This document shows, piece by piece, positions 1 to 7,249 of a stretch of DNA of 14,310 nt. The notes under the pieces are model-generated. The model was not told where the DNA came from, did no database searches, and saw only the letters and a list, made by a program, of their open reading frames with translations. Both the position numbers and the translations under genes were made by a program. Source of the DNA: an uncultured Fastidiosipila sp. Its GTDB lineage: Bacteria > Bacillota > Clostridia > Saccharofermentanales > Fastidiosipilaceae. The DNA lies in the NCBI GenBank assembly GCA_938014865.1, contig CALLQJ010000166.1, positions 1-14,310 on the forward strand, written 5' to 3'. Within the stretch, counting starts at the first letter, position 1, and each line of letters begins with the position of its first letter.

Positions 1-12
1 CTCTTCCGATCT
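1..12. other. Illumina adapter remnant at contig end
   Basis: The first 12 bases, CTCTTCCGATCT, are identical to the 3' end of the standard Illumina adapter; the reverse complement is AGATCGGAAGAG. The match sits exactly at the first base of the window, where untrimmed adapter is expected. Genuine sequence probably begins at about base 13. The reading frame of the adjacent minus-strand gene runs through these bases by chance, so its last four or so residues here are not real. Confidence 0.88.
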
Positions 13-611
13 TCTTCCTCCGTTTTCGGTGTTTCGGAAGCTTCCGGGCAAAGCAGCAATTTCAGGACCTCGGGATAGAGGACGGCCGCCTCTTCTTTCC
101 AGCGCCGGGCCGCTTCCTTGGCTATTTTTTCGGACGGTACGGCCAGACGGCAAGAGAAATAGCGCTCTCCGTTTTCATAAAGTTCCAGATGCAGCTCATA
201 TTGTCCCTCCGGCAGAAGCGCGGTGCGGGCATGGACGCTGCTTTCGTTTTTCAGGGCACTTTCCCGTTCGCTGAGGCTGCGGTGCAGATACGCATTGACC
301 GGTGTGGGGATCTGATCTTTCAGGGTATCGAGTACAAGCAGTCCTTTCGGGGTAATGGAAAAACGTTCCGGCACGCGGCCTGCGGCATCGACTTGTTTCT
401 CTCCTTTGCGCAGCGCCTTGGACAGAAGCTGCTCGTCCAGAAGCTCGTCAAGCAGGGTGACAAATTGGAAATAATCCATGTACATGGATTCCAGGGCAAT
501 TTCCATCAAGTCCTGAAGGGTCAGATTATCCAGTTTTTTGCAGATCGACAGAAGGATGACTTTGCGCGTAACCTTGTCGGACTGCAATGCTCGGAACTGA
601 TCGGCGTTCAT
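1..611 (-). CDS. DUF4364 family protein, 3' end missing
   Basis: This is a minus-strand gene of about 203 visible codons that runs off the left edge; only bases 13-611 are likely genuine. The start is the ATG at 609-611, preceded by an AAAGGAG ribosome-binding site at 620-626 with 8 nt spacing. The N-terminus begins MNADQFRALQSDKVTRKVIL and continues with segments resembling DUF4364, a Firmicutes family with a winged-helix-like N-terminal domain: residues about 15-75 look like the helix-turn-helix part and FSITPKGLLVLDTLKDQIP (about 84-102) like the wing and its end. The second half (LPEGQYELHLELYENGERYF) looks like the beta-rich C-terminal part. Its molecular role is unknown; a DNA-binding regulator is an inference from the fold. 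It is divergent from the ABC importer operon. The family assignment is from memory of conserved motifs. Confidence 0.8.
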   Translation of the reverse strand, partial: MNADQFRALQSDKVTRKVILLSICKKLDNLTLQDLMEIALESMYMDYFQFVTLLDELLDEQLLSKALRKGEKQVDAAGRVPERFSITPKGLLVLDTLKDQIPTPVNAYLHRSLSERESALKNESSVHARTALLPEGQYELHLELYENGERYFSCRLAVPSEKIAKEAARRWKEEAAVLYPEVLKLLLCPEASETPKTEEEDRK

Positions 612-655
612 CTTCCATTCTCCTTTCTGCTCGGCTTTTGCCTTATATCTCAGAC

Positions 656-664
656 ATTATAACA
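656..664 (-). promoter_or_regulatory. Extended -10 promoter for the DUF4364 gene
   Basis: On the minus strand there is a perfect TATAAT (656-661) preceded by TGT, giving an extended -10 motif TGTTATAAT. A weak -35 (TTATCC, 679-684) sits 17 nt further upstream. The distance to the ATG at 611 leaves a leader of about 40 nt. This is seen in sequence only. Confidence 0.6.
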
Positions 665-769
665 AAGTATAGCTTTCAGGATAACGATAAAAATATATCA
701 ATATTTGTTAAATTGCTATAGAAAAAGACATCAATAAGGGCTAGAATGTACAATCTGCTAAAAATGTGC

Positions 770-798
770 TTGATTATTAAAGTATATTACGTTATGTT
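770..798 (+). promoter_or_regulatory. Candidate promoter for the ABC importer operon
   Basis: TTGATT (770-775), a 17-nt spacer and TATGTT (793-798) form a plausible sigma-A-type promoter in the AT-rich divergent region 612-863. It would give a leader of roughly 60 nt before the ATG at 864. A weak 6-bp inverted repeat (822-827 with 836-841) lies in that leader. I see no recognisable riboswitch, and no other gene in 612-863. Confidence 0.45.
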
Positions 799-863
799 AA
801 TTCTAAGTAAAGATAAGGTTAAATGAAGATTAGATTTCATTACAAAAGAAAGGAAGAGATCGT

Positions 864-2708
864 ATGGCAAATTCTGAACAAGTGGAATTTTCACGAAAAC
901 GTCGATTTAAAAATCGAGTGAAAAATGTCGTACAGAATCCGTACAATATCATGGTACTGATTTCTGTACTGCTCATGATCTATCTGATTGTGGTCCCGCT
1001 CGGTCAAATGATTAAGCAGACCTTTACCTTAGCGGAGCAGGATGCCGCAAGAATTGCGGGGGCTAAGCCGGGACAATTCTCGTTTTACTATTGGAAAAGA
1101 GTACTGGTCGGCAGTATTTCCGATAAAATGCTCTGGATCCCCCTGAAAAATTCTCTTATCATTGCGGTATTCACCTCAATTTTCGGCGTGACCTTAGGGT
1201 CTTTATTTGCCTGGCTGATGGTAAGAAGCGATCTGCCGCTGAAGAAATTTTTCTCTTTGGCGCTGATTGTGCCTTACATGCTCCCTTCCTGGTGCAAAGC
1301 AATGGCCTGGCTGACCATCTTTAAAAATGACCGCGTCGGAGGAGCACAGGGGTTTTTAGGCTATTTAGGCATGCAGACGCCTAACTGGCTGGCTTACGGA
1401 CCCTTTGCAATCATAACGGTTTTGGTGATCCATTATTATGCCTATGCCTATTTATTGGTATCGGCAGCACTCAGTTCCATCAATTCGGAACTGGAAGAAA
1501 TGGGCGAAATCCTGGGCGCGTCCAAGGCCAGAATCCTTACGAAGATTACCTTCCCTCTGGTGTTGCCGGCCATTTTATCGGCCTTGATCATGACCTTTTC
1601 AAAGGCCATGGGAACCTTCGGTGTTCCTTCCATTTTAGGTCTTAAGATCGGTTATTATACGATCTCTACGACGATGTATAACTCCATACAGAACGGTCAG
1701 GAAAAAGTGGCCTTTGTTATTTCGCTGATTTTAATTGCGATTGCCGCTTTGACGGTTCTTTTAAATCAGATGGCCATCGGCTCAAGAAAATCCTACAGTA
1801 CGATCGGCGGCAAAGGGTCACGATCGAATCCGATTCGTCTCGGGAAATGGCGGACGGTCATTACCGTTATCTTATTTATTTTCGTCATTCTTGCGGTGGT
1901 CGTGCCGATTATCATTTTGCTGTACCAGTCTCTGATGTTAGAGCCCGGTAATTACAGCTTTGACAATCTGACCCTGCACTATTGGGTAGGCGAATCGGTG
2001 CCCACAATTGACCAGGGCGAACCCGGCATCTTTAAGAACCCGCAGTTCCTGAAATATGTCGGCAATACGGTGAAGCTGGTTGTGCTGACGTCGATTTTTG
2101 CCACCATATTCGGGCAGCTGATCGGTTATATCAATTCAAGAGGCCGAAACAAAGCGTCCGGAAAACTTGTTGAACAGCTTGTTTTCATTCCTTATCTGAT
2201 CCCGTCCATCGCCTTCGGTTCCATGTATCTGGCCCTCTTTGCGACCGCAAAGAAAGTCGAAATGTTCGGTTACCGCGTCACCCTTGTTCCGTCCCTTTAC
2301 GGTACCTTCCTGATTCTGGTCTTGATTGCGGTGGTGAAGAATATGCCCTTTGCCTCACGTGCGGGGACTTCTAATATGCTGCAGATCAGCACAGAACTGG
2401 AGGAAGCCGCAATGATTGAAAATGCGGGCTTTATGACGCGCTTTTTCCGCATCGTTTTCCCGCTTTCGAAAGGCGGCATGATCAGCGGCTTTATGCTGGT
2501 CTTCATCAGCATCATGAAAGAATTAGACTTGCTGGTGATTTTGATGACGCCGTCACAGCAGACACTTCCTTATATGGCTTATGCCTATACCACCGAAAAT
2601 CTCCTGCAGTTATCCAGTGCGGTAACGATCGTGATGTTTGTCTTGGTCTTCTTCGTTTATTGGTTTGCCAATACCTTTACCGATGCAGATATTACCAAAG
2701 GATTCTAA
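864..2708 (+). CDS. ABC importer permease, fused two-domain type
   Basis: A 614-residue inner-membrane permease carrying two MetI-type permease domains in one chain, as in FbpB/AfuB-like Fe(III) and related importers. I count about 12 hydrophobic segments: the first half has stretches near residues 27-50, 97-120, 128-152, 178-203, 228-258 and 282-303, and the second half near 330-355, 402-423, 436-461, 477-495, 527-560 and 585-605. Each half has the cytoplasmic EAA-type loop that docks on the ATPase, ELEEMGEILGASK (209-221) and ELEEAAMIENAG (511-522). The start ATG follows AAGGAAGAG. The ATPase gene begins 18 nt downstream and the binding protein follows, so this is a complete importer operon. 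The substrate cannot be read from the permease. Fusion of both permease halves is normal for this subfamily. Confidence 0.9.
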   Translation: MANSEQVEFSRKRRFKNRVKNVVQNPYNIMVLISVLLMIYLIVVPLGQMIKQTFTLAEQDAARIAGAKPGQFSFYYWKRVLVGSISDKMLWIPLKNSLIIAVFTSIFGVTLGSLFAWLMVRSDLPLKKFFSLALIVPYMLPSWCKAMAWLTIFKNDRVGGAQGFLGYLGMQTPNWLAYGPFAIITVLVIHYYAYAYLLVSAALSSINSELEEMGEILGASKARILTKITFPLVLPAILSALIMTFSKAMGTFGVPSILGLKIGYYTISTTMYNSIQNGQEKVAFVISLILIAIAALTVLLNQMAIGSRKSYSTIGGKGSRSNPIRLGKWRTVITVILFIFVILAVVVPIIILLYQSLMLEPGNYSFDNLTLHYWVGESVPTIDQGEPGIFKNPQFLKYVGNTVKLVVLTSIFATIFGQLIGYINSRGRNKASGKLVEQLVFIPYLIPSIAFGSMYLALFATAKKVEMFGYRVTLVPSLYGTFLILVLIAVVKNMPFASRAGTSNMLQISTELEEAAMIENAGFMTRFFRIVFPLSKGGMISGFMLVFISIMKELDLLVILMTPSQQTLPYMAYAYTTENLLQLSSAVTIVMFVLVFFVYWFANTFTDADITKGF

Positions 2709-2726
2709 GGAAAGAGAGGGAACAGA

Positions 2727-3857
2727 ATGAGCAGAATTGAACTTAAAGATATTAATAAATATTACGGAGATAATCATGTCCTCAAAGACATCAACCTGGT
2801 CATTGAAGACGGTGAATTCATGACGCTTCTCGGCCCTTCCGGCTGCGGCAAAACCACGACATTGCGTGTCGTCGCGGGACTGGAGAAACCGCAAACAGGT
2901 TATATGTACATGGATGACAAAGAAGTCATCAATGCGAAAGAAGCGTTTTATCTGGCACCCGGCAAGCGGAATCTGAACTTAGTCTTCCAATCCTATGCTT
3001 TGTGGCCGCATATGACGGTTTTCAATAACGTCGCCTTCGGTCTTGAAGTCGATAATGTACCGAAAAAAGAGATCCGGGAGCGCGTAAAAACAGCGCTGGG
3101 CCGCTTGAAGATCGATCAGTTTATAGATCGTTACCCGTCGGAACTTTCCGGCGGCCAGCAGCAGCGCGTGGCCATTGCCCGTGCCATCGTGTCGGAGCCG
3201 GAGGTCTTGCTCCTTGATGAGCCGCTGTCCAACCTGGACGCGAAGCTCCGTGTGGAGATGCGTTCGGAAATTAAACGTCTGCACAATGAGCTCGGCACAA
3301 CGATCATTTATGTTACTCATGATCAGACGGAAGCCTTAACCATGTCCAGCAAAATTGCCGTATTCTTTGAAGGCGTTTTAGAACAGGTCGCACCGCCTTT
3401 AGAACTTTATCAGAACCCGGCGACGGTGCGCGTTGCGGACTTCATCGGGAATCCGAAAATTAATTTTGTAGAAGGAACGGCCAAGGCAGAAGAATCGGGT
3501 CTGAGCGTAGAATCGATTTTCGGCAGAAGATATTTCGACAAGTCTGATCTGACCGACGAAGCCTTGAAAGAAAGCCGTTACGATGCGGTCATCGGGATTC
3601 GGCCGGAATTAATCGAAATCTCCGAAACGCCGGTAGATGACGGCATAGAGTGTACGGTCTATTCGGTCATGCCGGCAGGTTCCGAAACCTTGGTTTATCT
3701 CGATGTGGCCGGCAGCGAACGGATCTTGGCCAAGCTCAACGGATTGGTGCAGTACGACATGAATCAAAAAGTATGGCTGGATTTAGATCCTGCCGGGCTG
3801 AATATTTTTGCCAAAGAATCCGGGAGACTGGTGAAGCGGGCTGAACTTGAAAATTAA
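2727..3857 (+). CDS. ABC importer ATP-binding protein
   Basis: A 376-residue ATPase of the MalK/PotA/FbpC class that powers the adjacent permease. All nucleotide-binding motifs are intact: Walker A GPSGCGKT (36-43), Q-loop glutamine 88 in VFQSYALWPHM, signature LSGGQQQ (140-146), Walker B LLLDEP (161-166), D-loop SNLDA (168-172) and switch histidine 198 in YVTHDQTEA. Residues from about 240 to the end form a beta-rich C-terminal region consistent with a TOBE-type regulatory domain. The ATG is preceded by a purine-rich GAGAGGGAACAG segment. It is co-directional with the permease (18-nt gap) and followed by the binding-protein gene after 81 nt. Annotation tools may call it PotA, UgpC or FbpC; the domain does not decide the substrate. 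Confidence 0.95.
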   Translation: MSRIELKDINKYYGDNHVLKDINLVIEDGEFMTLLGPSGCGKTTTLRVVAGLEKPQTGYMYMDDKEVINAKEAFYLAPGKRNLNLVFQSYALWPHMTVFNNVAFGLEVDNVPKKEIRERVKTALGRLKIDQFIDRYPSELSGGQQQRVAIARAIVSEPEVLLLDEPLSNLDAKLRVEMRSEIKRLHNELGTTIIYVTHDQTEALTMSSKIAVFFEGVLEQVAPPLELYQNPATVRVADFIGNPKINFVEGTAKAEESGLSVESIFGRRYFDKSDLTDEALKESRYDAVIGIRPELIEISETPVDDGIECTVYSVMPAGSETLVYLDVAGSERILAKLNGLVQYDMNQKVWLDLDPAGLNIFAKESGRLVKRAELEN

Positions 3858-3865
3858 AAATGAGA

Positions 3866-3881
3866 AGCGGTCTGAGCCGCT
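3866..3881 (+). other. Small hairpin between ATPase and binding-protein genes
   Basis: AGCGG (3866-3870) and CCGCT (3877-3881) form a 5-bp stem around a 6-nt loop, just after the ATPase stop codon. There is no U-tract, so it is not a proper intrinsic terminator. It could act as an mRNA-processing or 3'-end stabilising element that lets the binding protein accumulate separately; that role is inference. Confidence 0.35.
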
Positions 3882-3938
3882 CTGCGCATGCAACAGAAAA
3901 TTATTTGAAGCGAATGAAAAAACAATGAGGTGTTAATG

Positions 3939-5147
3939 ATGAAAGGAAAAAGAAAATTTCTGAAACTTACAGCTGCTCTTCTGGCGGCCGGCGTGACGGG
4001 AAGCGTCCTGCTCGGCTGCGAGAAGATCGAAGACGATGAAGGCGGCGGTGAAGAGCAGGGCACGGACTCCGGCTGGGCTGAGAAAGCCGGGCTCGACAAA
4101 GATGAGCCGTCTGATGAGCTCTACGAAAAATGCGTCGATGAAGAAGAAGGCAAAGTCGTCATCTACTCCATTTCCAGCCGCATGGCGAAGGTAAAGGCGA
4201 GTTTTGAAAAAGATTATGACAAGATGACGATGGAAGTCTACGACATTAATGCCAATGACATGTCGACCAAGCTTTTAACGGAATACAATTCGGGCATCCG
4301 TACGGCGGATGTCGTGCATTCCAAAGAACAAACGGGCGATTACATGATTAACTTCTTTGATAAGGGCATTCTTTTGAACTATCAGCCCGAATCGATTTTC
4401 GGCGATGTGAAAGAAGAATACCTGGAAGATATGACCCCGCTTTATTTTGAAACCGACTGGTGGTTCTACAATGAGGATGTCTATGATGACACACCGATTA
4501 CAAATTGGTGGGATGTTACCAAGCCGGAGATGAAAGGCAATTTCGTGCTGCAGAATCCGATCGGTACGGTCAGCTATATGACCGTGTTCACGACCATGGT
4601 GGAACATGCCGATGAAATGGCGGAAGCCTATAAAGAATGCTACGGCGAAGAGATTGAGCTGGCCGATGATGAACCGACGGCGGCACACGCCTGGATGAAG
4701 CGGACCATGAATAATGATCCGGTCATCTTTGATTCCAACAATGAAGTGATCCAGTCCGTAGGCGAAGGCAGTGAGTCTTCTCTTATCGGCTACTCTCCTT
4801 CATCCAAATATCGTGAAAAGGCCGATAAAGGCTGGAATATTGAAGCCAAGCCTTTGGATATGGAACCGGCCTCCGGCGTGGCCTTTATGAACTTTGTTGC
4901 CGTTGTGAATGAAGCACCGCATCCGAACGGGGCGAAGCTTCTGATCCGTTATCTGATGGGCGGAGAAGACGGCAACGGCGCCGGTATTCAGCCCTTCAAT
5001 ACGATCGGCGGCTGGCCGGTGCGTCCCGAAACGAAGAAAGCAGAAGGCAATGTACCTTTAGAAGATATGACGCTCTGGATGATTAATTATGATTATGTCT
5101 ACAAAAATCTCCAGGACGTTCAGGACTACTGGTATAAGTTCCGCTGA
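3939..5147 (+). CDS. ABC importer substrate-binding lipoprotein
   Basis: A lipoprotein of about 402 residues that captures the substrate outside the membrane for the adjacent permease and ATPase. The ATG at 3939 is preferred: GAGGTG (3927-3932) lies 6 nt before it. The in-frame GTG at 3930 overlaps that ribosome-binding site, and the ATG at 3936 is too close to it. The N-terminus has a basic n-region, a hydrophobic core and lipobox LLGC with Cys27. An acidic, glycine-rich linker follows (EKIEDDEGGGEEQGTDSG). The fold resembles the FbpA/AfuA/PotD-type binding proteins: KVVIYSISSRMAKVKASFEK (72-91), the WWFYNEDVYDD region (174-184), NWWDVTKPEMKGNFVLQNPIG (189-209) and ASGVAFMNFVAVVNEAPHPN (311-330). 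I cannot see the adjacent tyrosine pair used by classical FbpA to bind Fe(III), so the substrate is unresolved: iron chelate, phosphonate, sugar phosphate or polyamine are all possible. Confidence 0.88.
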   Translation: MKGKRKFLKLTAALLAAGVTGSVLLGCEKIEDDEGGGEEQGTDSGWAEKAGLDKDEPSDELYEKCVDEEEGKVVIYSISSRMAKVKASFEKDYDKMTMEVYDINANDMSTKLLTEYNSGIRTADVVHSKEQTGDYMINFFDKGILLNYQPESIFGDVKEEYLEDMTPLYFETDWWFYNEDVYDDTPITNWWDVTKPEMKGNFVLQNPIGTVSYMTVFTTMVEHADEMAEAYKECYGEEIELADDEPTAAHAWMKRTMNNDPVIFDSNNEVIQSVGEGSESSLIGYSPSSKYREKADKGWNIEAKPLDMEPASGVAFMNFVAVVNEAPHPNGAKLLIRYLMGGEDGNGAGIQPFNTIGGWPVRPETKKAEGNVPLEDMTLWMINYDYVYKNLQDVQDYWYKFR

Positions 5148-5185
5148 TCTGCGGGCATATGCTCTCTTCAGTCTTCTGAACAAGG

Positions 5186-5221
5186 CGGGCAGGATAATCG
5201 TCCTGCCCGTTTGGATTTTTT
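5186..5221 (+). terminator. Intrinsic terminator of the ABC importer operon
   Basis: A perfect 9-bp GC-rich stem (5186-5194 CGGGCAGGA with 5201-5209 TCCTGCCCG), loop TAATCG, followed by the T-rich tail GTTTGGATTTTTT. It lies 38 nt after the binding-protein stop codon. The rest of 5148-5419 holds no gene I can support. Confidence 0.93.
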
Positions 5222-5364
5222 GAATTTACGCTTTCACAAGATAGGGCGGAGCGGAAAGCAGCGGAATACGATGCATTCGGCAGTTTGACTGAATTCTTTT
5301 ACATTTTATGAGGCTTTGCAGTCAGTTTTTCGGATTTGCCCCTGTGAAAGATCGCTGAGTACGG

Positions 5365-5370
5365 TATAAT
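5365..5370 (+). promoter_or_regulatory. -10 box upstream of the small P-loop gene
   Basis: A perfect TATAAT at 5365-5370, 49 nt before the ATG at 5420. The -35 is poor: CTGTGA at 17-nt spacing. TTGCCC is nearby (5336-5341), but at 23 nt it is too far. The flanking terminators suggest this gene is transcribed alone. Confidence 0.5.
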
Positions 5371-5419
5371 AGGTAACACATTAGCACAGGCTAAATACAT
5401 TTCAAAGGAGACTCTCATT

Positions 5420-5833
5420 ATGGTGAAATTGATTGTAGGCGGCAAAGGCAGCGGTAAGAGCAGGAGACTGGTCGATGACCTGAATAAACAGGCTGAAAAT
5501 ACGGAAAATAATATAATTTGTATTTTGCGCGGGGATCGTTTAGATAAATATGTAAAGTTCCGCGTTCGCATGATCGACATCAACCAGTACCCCATCAATA
5601 ATTATGATGAGCTGCTTGCTTTTATCGCAGGACTCAATGCTCGTGACTACGACATCACACACATTTATATCGACAGCATCGCCAAGGTGGCGCGTTCCGA
5701 GGATCAGGCAGAACTCACCCGCTTCCTGGCCGCACTGGAAGGCATGTCCGAAGAACATCATTTTGAAGCCGAAATTATTTACAGCTGCGAATGCGAAGAT
5801 GTACCGGAGAATTTGAGAGAATACGTTAAATAA
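5420..5833 (+). CDS. Small P-loop ATP/GTP-binding protein, function unknown
   Basis: A 137-residue soluble protein with a clear Walker A motif GGKGSGKS (7-14) right at the N-terminus, and a hydrophobic strand ending in aspartate, HIYIDSI (81-87), that fits a Walker B. The pattern (strand, P-loop, strand NIICILRGDR, helix, Walker B, helix, strand EIIYSCECED near 118-127) is a minimal P-loop NTPase fold without extra domains. I recall similar short Clostridia proteins being labelled generically as ATP-binding or, misleadingly, PilT-like; I do not assign a role. The start is supported by AAAGGAG at 5404-5410, 9 nt upstream. It is monocistronic by context: terminators at 5186-5221 and 5857-5885 flank it. 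No membrane segment is visible. Confidence 0.82.
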   Translation: MVKLIVGGKGSGKSRRLVDDLNKQAENTENNIICILRGDRLDKYVKFRVRMIDINQYPINNYDELLAFIAGLNARDYDITHIYIDSIAKVARSEDQAELTRFLAALEGMSEEHHFEAEIIYSCECEDVPENLREYVK

Positions 5834-5856
5834 GAGGTGAAGACCTGAAGACAGGG

Positions 5857-5885
5857 CCGCTCCCGAAAAGGAGCGGTTTTGTTTT
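5857..5885 (+). terminator. Intrinsic terminator of the small P-loop gene
   Basis: CCGCTCC (5857-5863) and GGAGCGG (5870-5876) make a 7-bp stem around CGAAAA, followed by TTTTGTTTT. It lies 23 nt after the stop codon. Confidence 0.92.
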
Positions 5886-5911
5886 ATGTTCCGTCAGGGA
5901 AGGAAGGGCTT

Positions 5912-5920
5912 TGCTATACT
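5912..5920 (+). promoter_or_regulatory. Extended -10 promoter for mscL
   Basis: TGC followed by TATACT (5915-5920) gives an extended -10 element. No convincing -35 lies at the right distance, which is tolerated for extended -10 promoters. It lies downstream of the preceding terminator and implies a leader of about 80 nt before the mscL ATG at 6006. Confidence 0.5.
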
Positions 5921-6005
5921 GAGCCTTGCAGGACGCACGGAAAGATTCCGGGCTTTTCTTTTAAAGGGAGCTTGAGGCGTCAAAAACATTTTTTGTGAGG
6001 GATAT

Positions 6006-6500
6006 ATGGGAAAATTCAGAGAAGAATTCAAAGAGTTTATCATGAGGGGCAATGTGATTGACATGGCCGTCGGTGTCGTCGTAGGCGGTGCCTTCAAAGC
6101 GGTGGTGGACTCTCTGGTGAACGATATCATTATGCCGCCTTTGGGGCTTTTGATCGGAGGGGTGGATTTCAGCGACATGAAGATTGTGCTGAAAGAAGCG
6201 GCCGGCGAGACGCCTGAGGTGGCGATTAATATCGGCCTCCTGATTAATACGATTATCAGCTTCCTGATTATTGCTTTGGTGATCTTCCTGGTCGTCAAAG
6301 GCATTAATAAAATGCGGACGAAGGCGGAAGAAGCCAGAAACAAGAGACTCGGCATCGAAGAGGAAGAGGAAGAAGAAGAGGCTCCGGAACCGGACGAAAA
6401 AGAACTTCTGGGCGCAATTTTGACGGAGCTCAAAAAAGCGAACGGCGAAAGCGTCGAGACGGAAGTGACAGAAGAAGTGCTGACGGAAGAGACGAAGTAA
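6006..6500 (+). CDS. mscL: Large-conductance mechanosensitive channel MscL
   Basis: A 164-residue inner-membrane channel that opens under membrane tension to release solutes during hypo-osmotic shock. The N-terminal amphipathic helix and first transmembrane helix carry the family hallmark: FKEFIMRGNVIDMAVGVVVG (8-27) followed by AFKAVVDSLVNDIIMPPLG (29-47). TM2 is about residues 74-98 (INIGLLINTIISFLIIALVI). The cytoplasmic C-terminal bundle is ELLGAILTELKK (133-144). The usual length is about 130-150 residues; the extra length is an eight-glutamate run (118-125) between TM2 and the bundle, plus an acidic tail. The start follows GAGGG at 5996-6000. It appears monocistronic, with its own promoter and a probable terminator at 6546-6577. 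Confidence 0.96.
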   Translation: MGKFREEFKEFIMRGNVIDMAVGVVVGGAFKAVVDSLVNDIIMPPLGLLIGGVDFSDMKIVLKEAAGETPEVAINIGLLINTIISFLIIALVIFLVVKGINKMRTKAEEARNKRLGIEEEEEEEEAPEPDEKELLGAILTELKKANGESVETEVTEEVLTEETK

Positions 6501-6545
6501 TCGGCGGATCCGATCTCATTTGCGAATAAAAATTCTTGTTTTCGT

Positions 6546-6577
6546 ACGCCTTTCGAGCGATGCTTGAGGGGCGTTTT
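6546..6577 (+). terminator. Probable terminator after mscL
   Basis: Bases 6546-6558 pair with 6562-6574 in a 13-bp stem containing three G-U pairs, closed by a 3-nt loop and followed by a short TTTT run. It separates mscL from ilvN. The short T-run makes it weaker than the other terminators in this window. Confidence 0.65.
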
Positions 6578-6620
6578 GATTCGTGCTACTTTAGTACTGT
6601 TGTATAAGGAGGGATGTTTC

Positions 6621-7148
6621 ATGGCGGCTACACTGGCCTTGTTAGTGAAAGATCAGTCGGGTGTTCTGGCCCGTATTGCCAATGCGTTTTCCAGACGCGG
6701 CTATAATATTGCGAGCATTGCCGCCGGCACGACCCAGGATCCGGACATTACGCGGATTACGGTCTGCCTGGAAGTGGATGAGGAGCAGGTGCCCCTTATT
6801 ATCCGTCAGCTTTACAAACAAATGGATGTCTTGATGGTTCGTGAACTTCCCGAAGCGGAGAGCTTTGCCCGCGAACTGATGCTGATTAAAGTGAAGGCGG
6901 ATGCCGAAGTCCGCTCGCAGATCGTCACCATCGTGGATATTTTCCGCGGCGGCATCGTGGATGTTTCCGCCGAAACGGTCACCGTCCAGATTACCGGGGA
7001 CAGCGGCAAGCTGGAGGCCCTGGTCGGGATGCTGGCCCCCTACGGCATTATGGAGCTCGTCCGGACCGGCGTGGTCGCCATCAGCCGCGGACCGCAGATG
7101 CTGGATGTGACGGAAGTCTATGCGGATGACGAGACCGCCGGCAGCTGA
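6621..7148 (+). CDS. ilvN: Acetolactate synthase small (regulatory) subunit
   Basis: A 175-residue regulatory subunit of acetohydroxyacid synthase, the first common enzyme of valine, leucine and isoleucine synthesis. It mediates feedback inhibition and stimulates the catalytic subunit IlvB. The N-terminal ACT domain spans about residues 1-77 (TLALLVKDQSGVLARIANAF, then RRGYNIASIAAG). The C-terminal domain covers about 83-165 (LMLIKVKADAEVRSQIVTIV, then IFRGGIVDVS). The ATG at 6621 is chosen because AGGAGG (6607-6612) lies 8 nt before it. An in-frame upstream start at 6564 would fall inside the terminator stem. No ilvB flanks it: mscL is upstream and ilvC downstream, and terminators lie on both sides. 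I could not define a clear promoter in 6575-6610. Confidence 0.95.
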   Translation: MAATLALLVKDQSGVLARIANAFSRRGYNIASIAAGTTQDPDITRITVCLEVDEEQVPLIIRQLYKQMDVLMVRELPEAESFARELMLIKVKADAEVRSQIVTIVDIFRGGIVDVSAETVTVQITGDSGKLEALVGMLAPYGIMELVRTGVVAISRGPQMLDVTEVYADDETAGS

Positions 7149-7196
7149 ACAGCGGGAGGCCGCTTAGTGTTCGGCCCTTGACCCGGCTGTTTTTTT
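7149..7196 (+). terminator. Intrinsic terminator after ilvN
   Basis: The stem begins right after the ilvN stop codon: ACAGC (7149-7153) pairs with GGCTGT at 7186-7190. It continues as GGG (7154-7156) with CCC (7182-7184) and an inner GGCCG/CGGCC-type helix (7158-7162 with 7172-7176). A run of seven T (7190-7196) follows. It should limit read-through into ilvC. Confidence 0.82.
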
Positions 7197-7213
7197 GGAC
7201 GGCGGATAAACCC

Positions 7214-7240
7214 TTGAACAATAAACGATCAAAATATAAA
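7214..7240 (+). promoter_or_regulatory. Candidate promoter for ilvC
   Basis: TTGAAC (7214-7219) and TATAAA (7235-7240) lie downstream of the ilvN terminator, but the 15-nt spacer is short. An independent ilvC promoter is expected from the terminator position; the exact boxes are uncertain. No T-box-like leader is present; the gap is too short for one. Confidence 0.35.
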
Positions 7241-7249
7241 AGCTAATCA

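Noticed and set aside
29..662. Two overlapping plus-strand open frames at the left edge
   Set aside because: They lie opposite the DUF4364 gene, have no good ribosome-binding site and no recognisable protein pattern; the minus-strand frame has a start, SD, promoter and family motifs.
680..700. Possible Fur-type operator in the divergent region (GATAACGATAA followed by AT-rich sequence)
   Set aside because: The first 11 bases resemble a Fur box half, but the whole 19-mer matches at only about 12 positions in very AT-rich DNA, and it is not positioned over the importer promoter.
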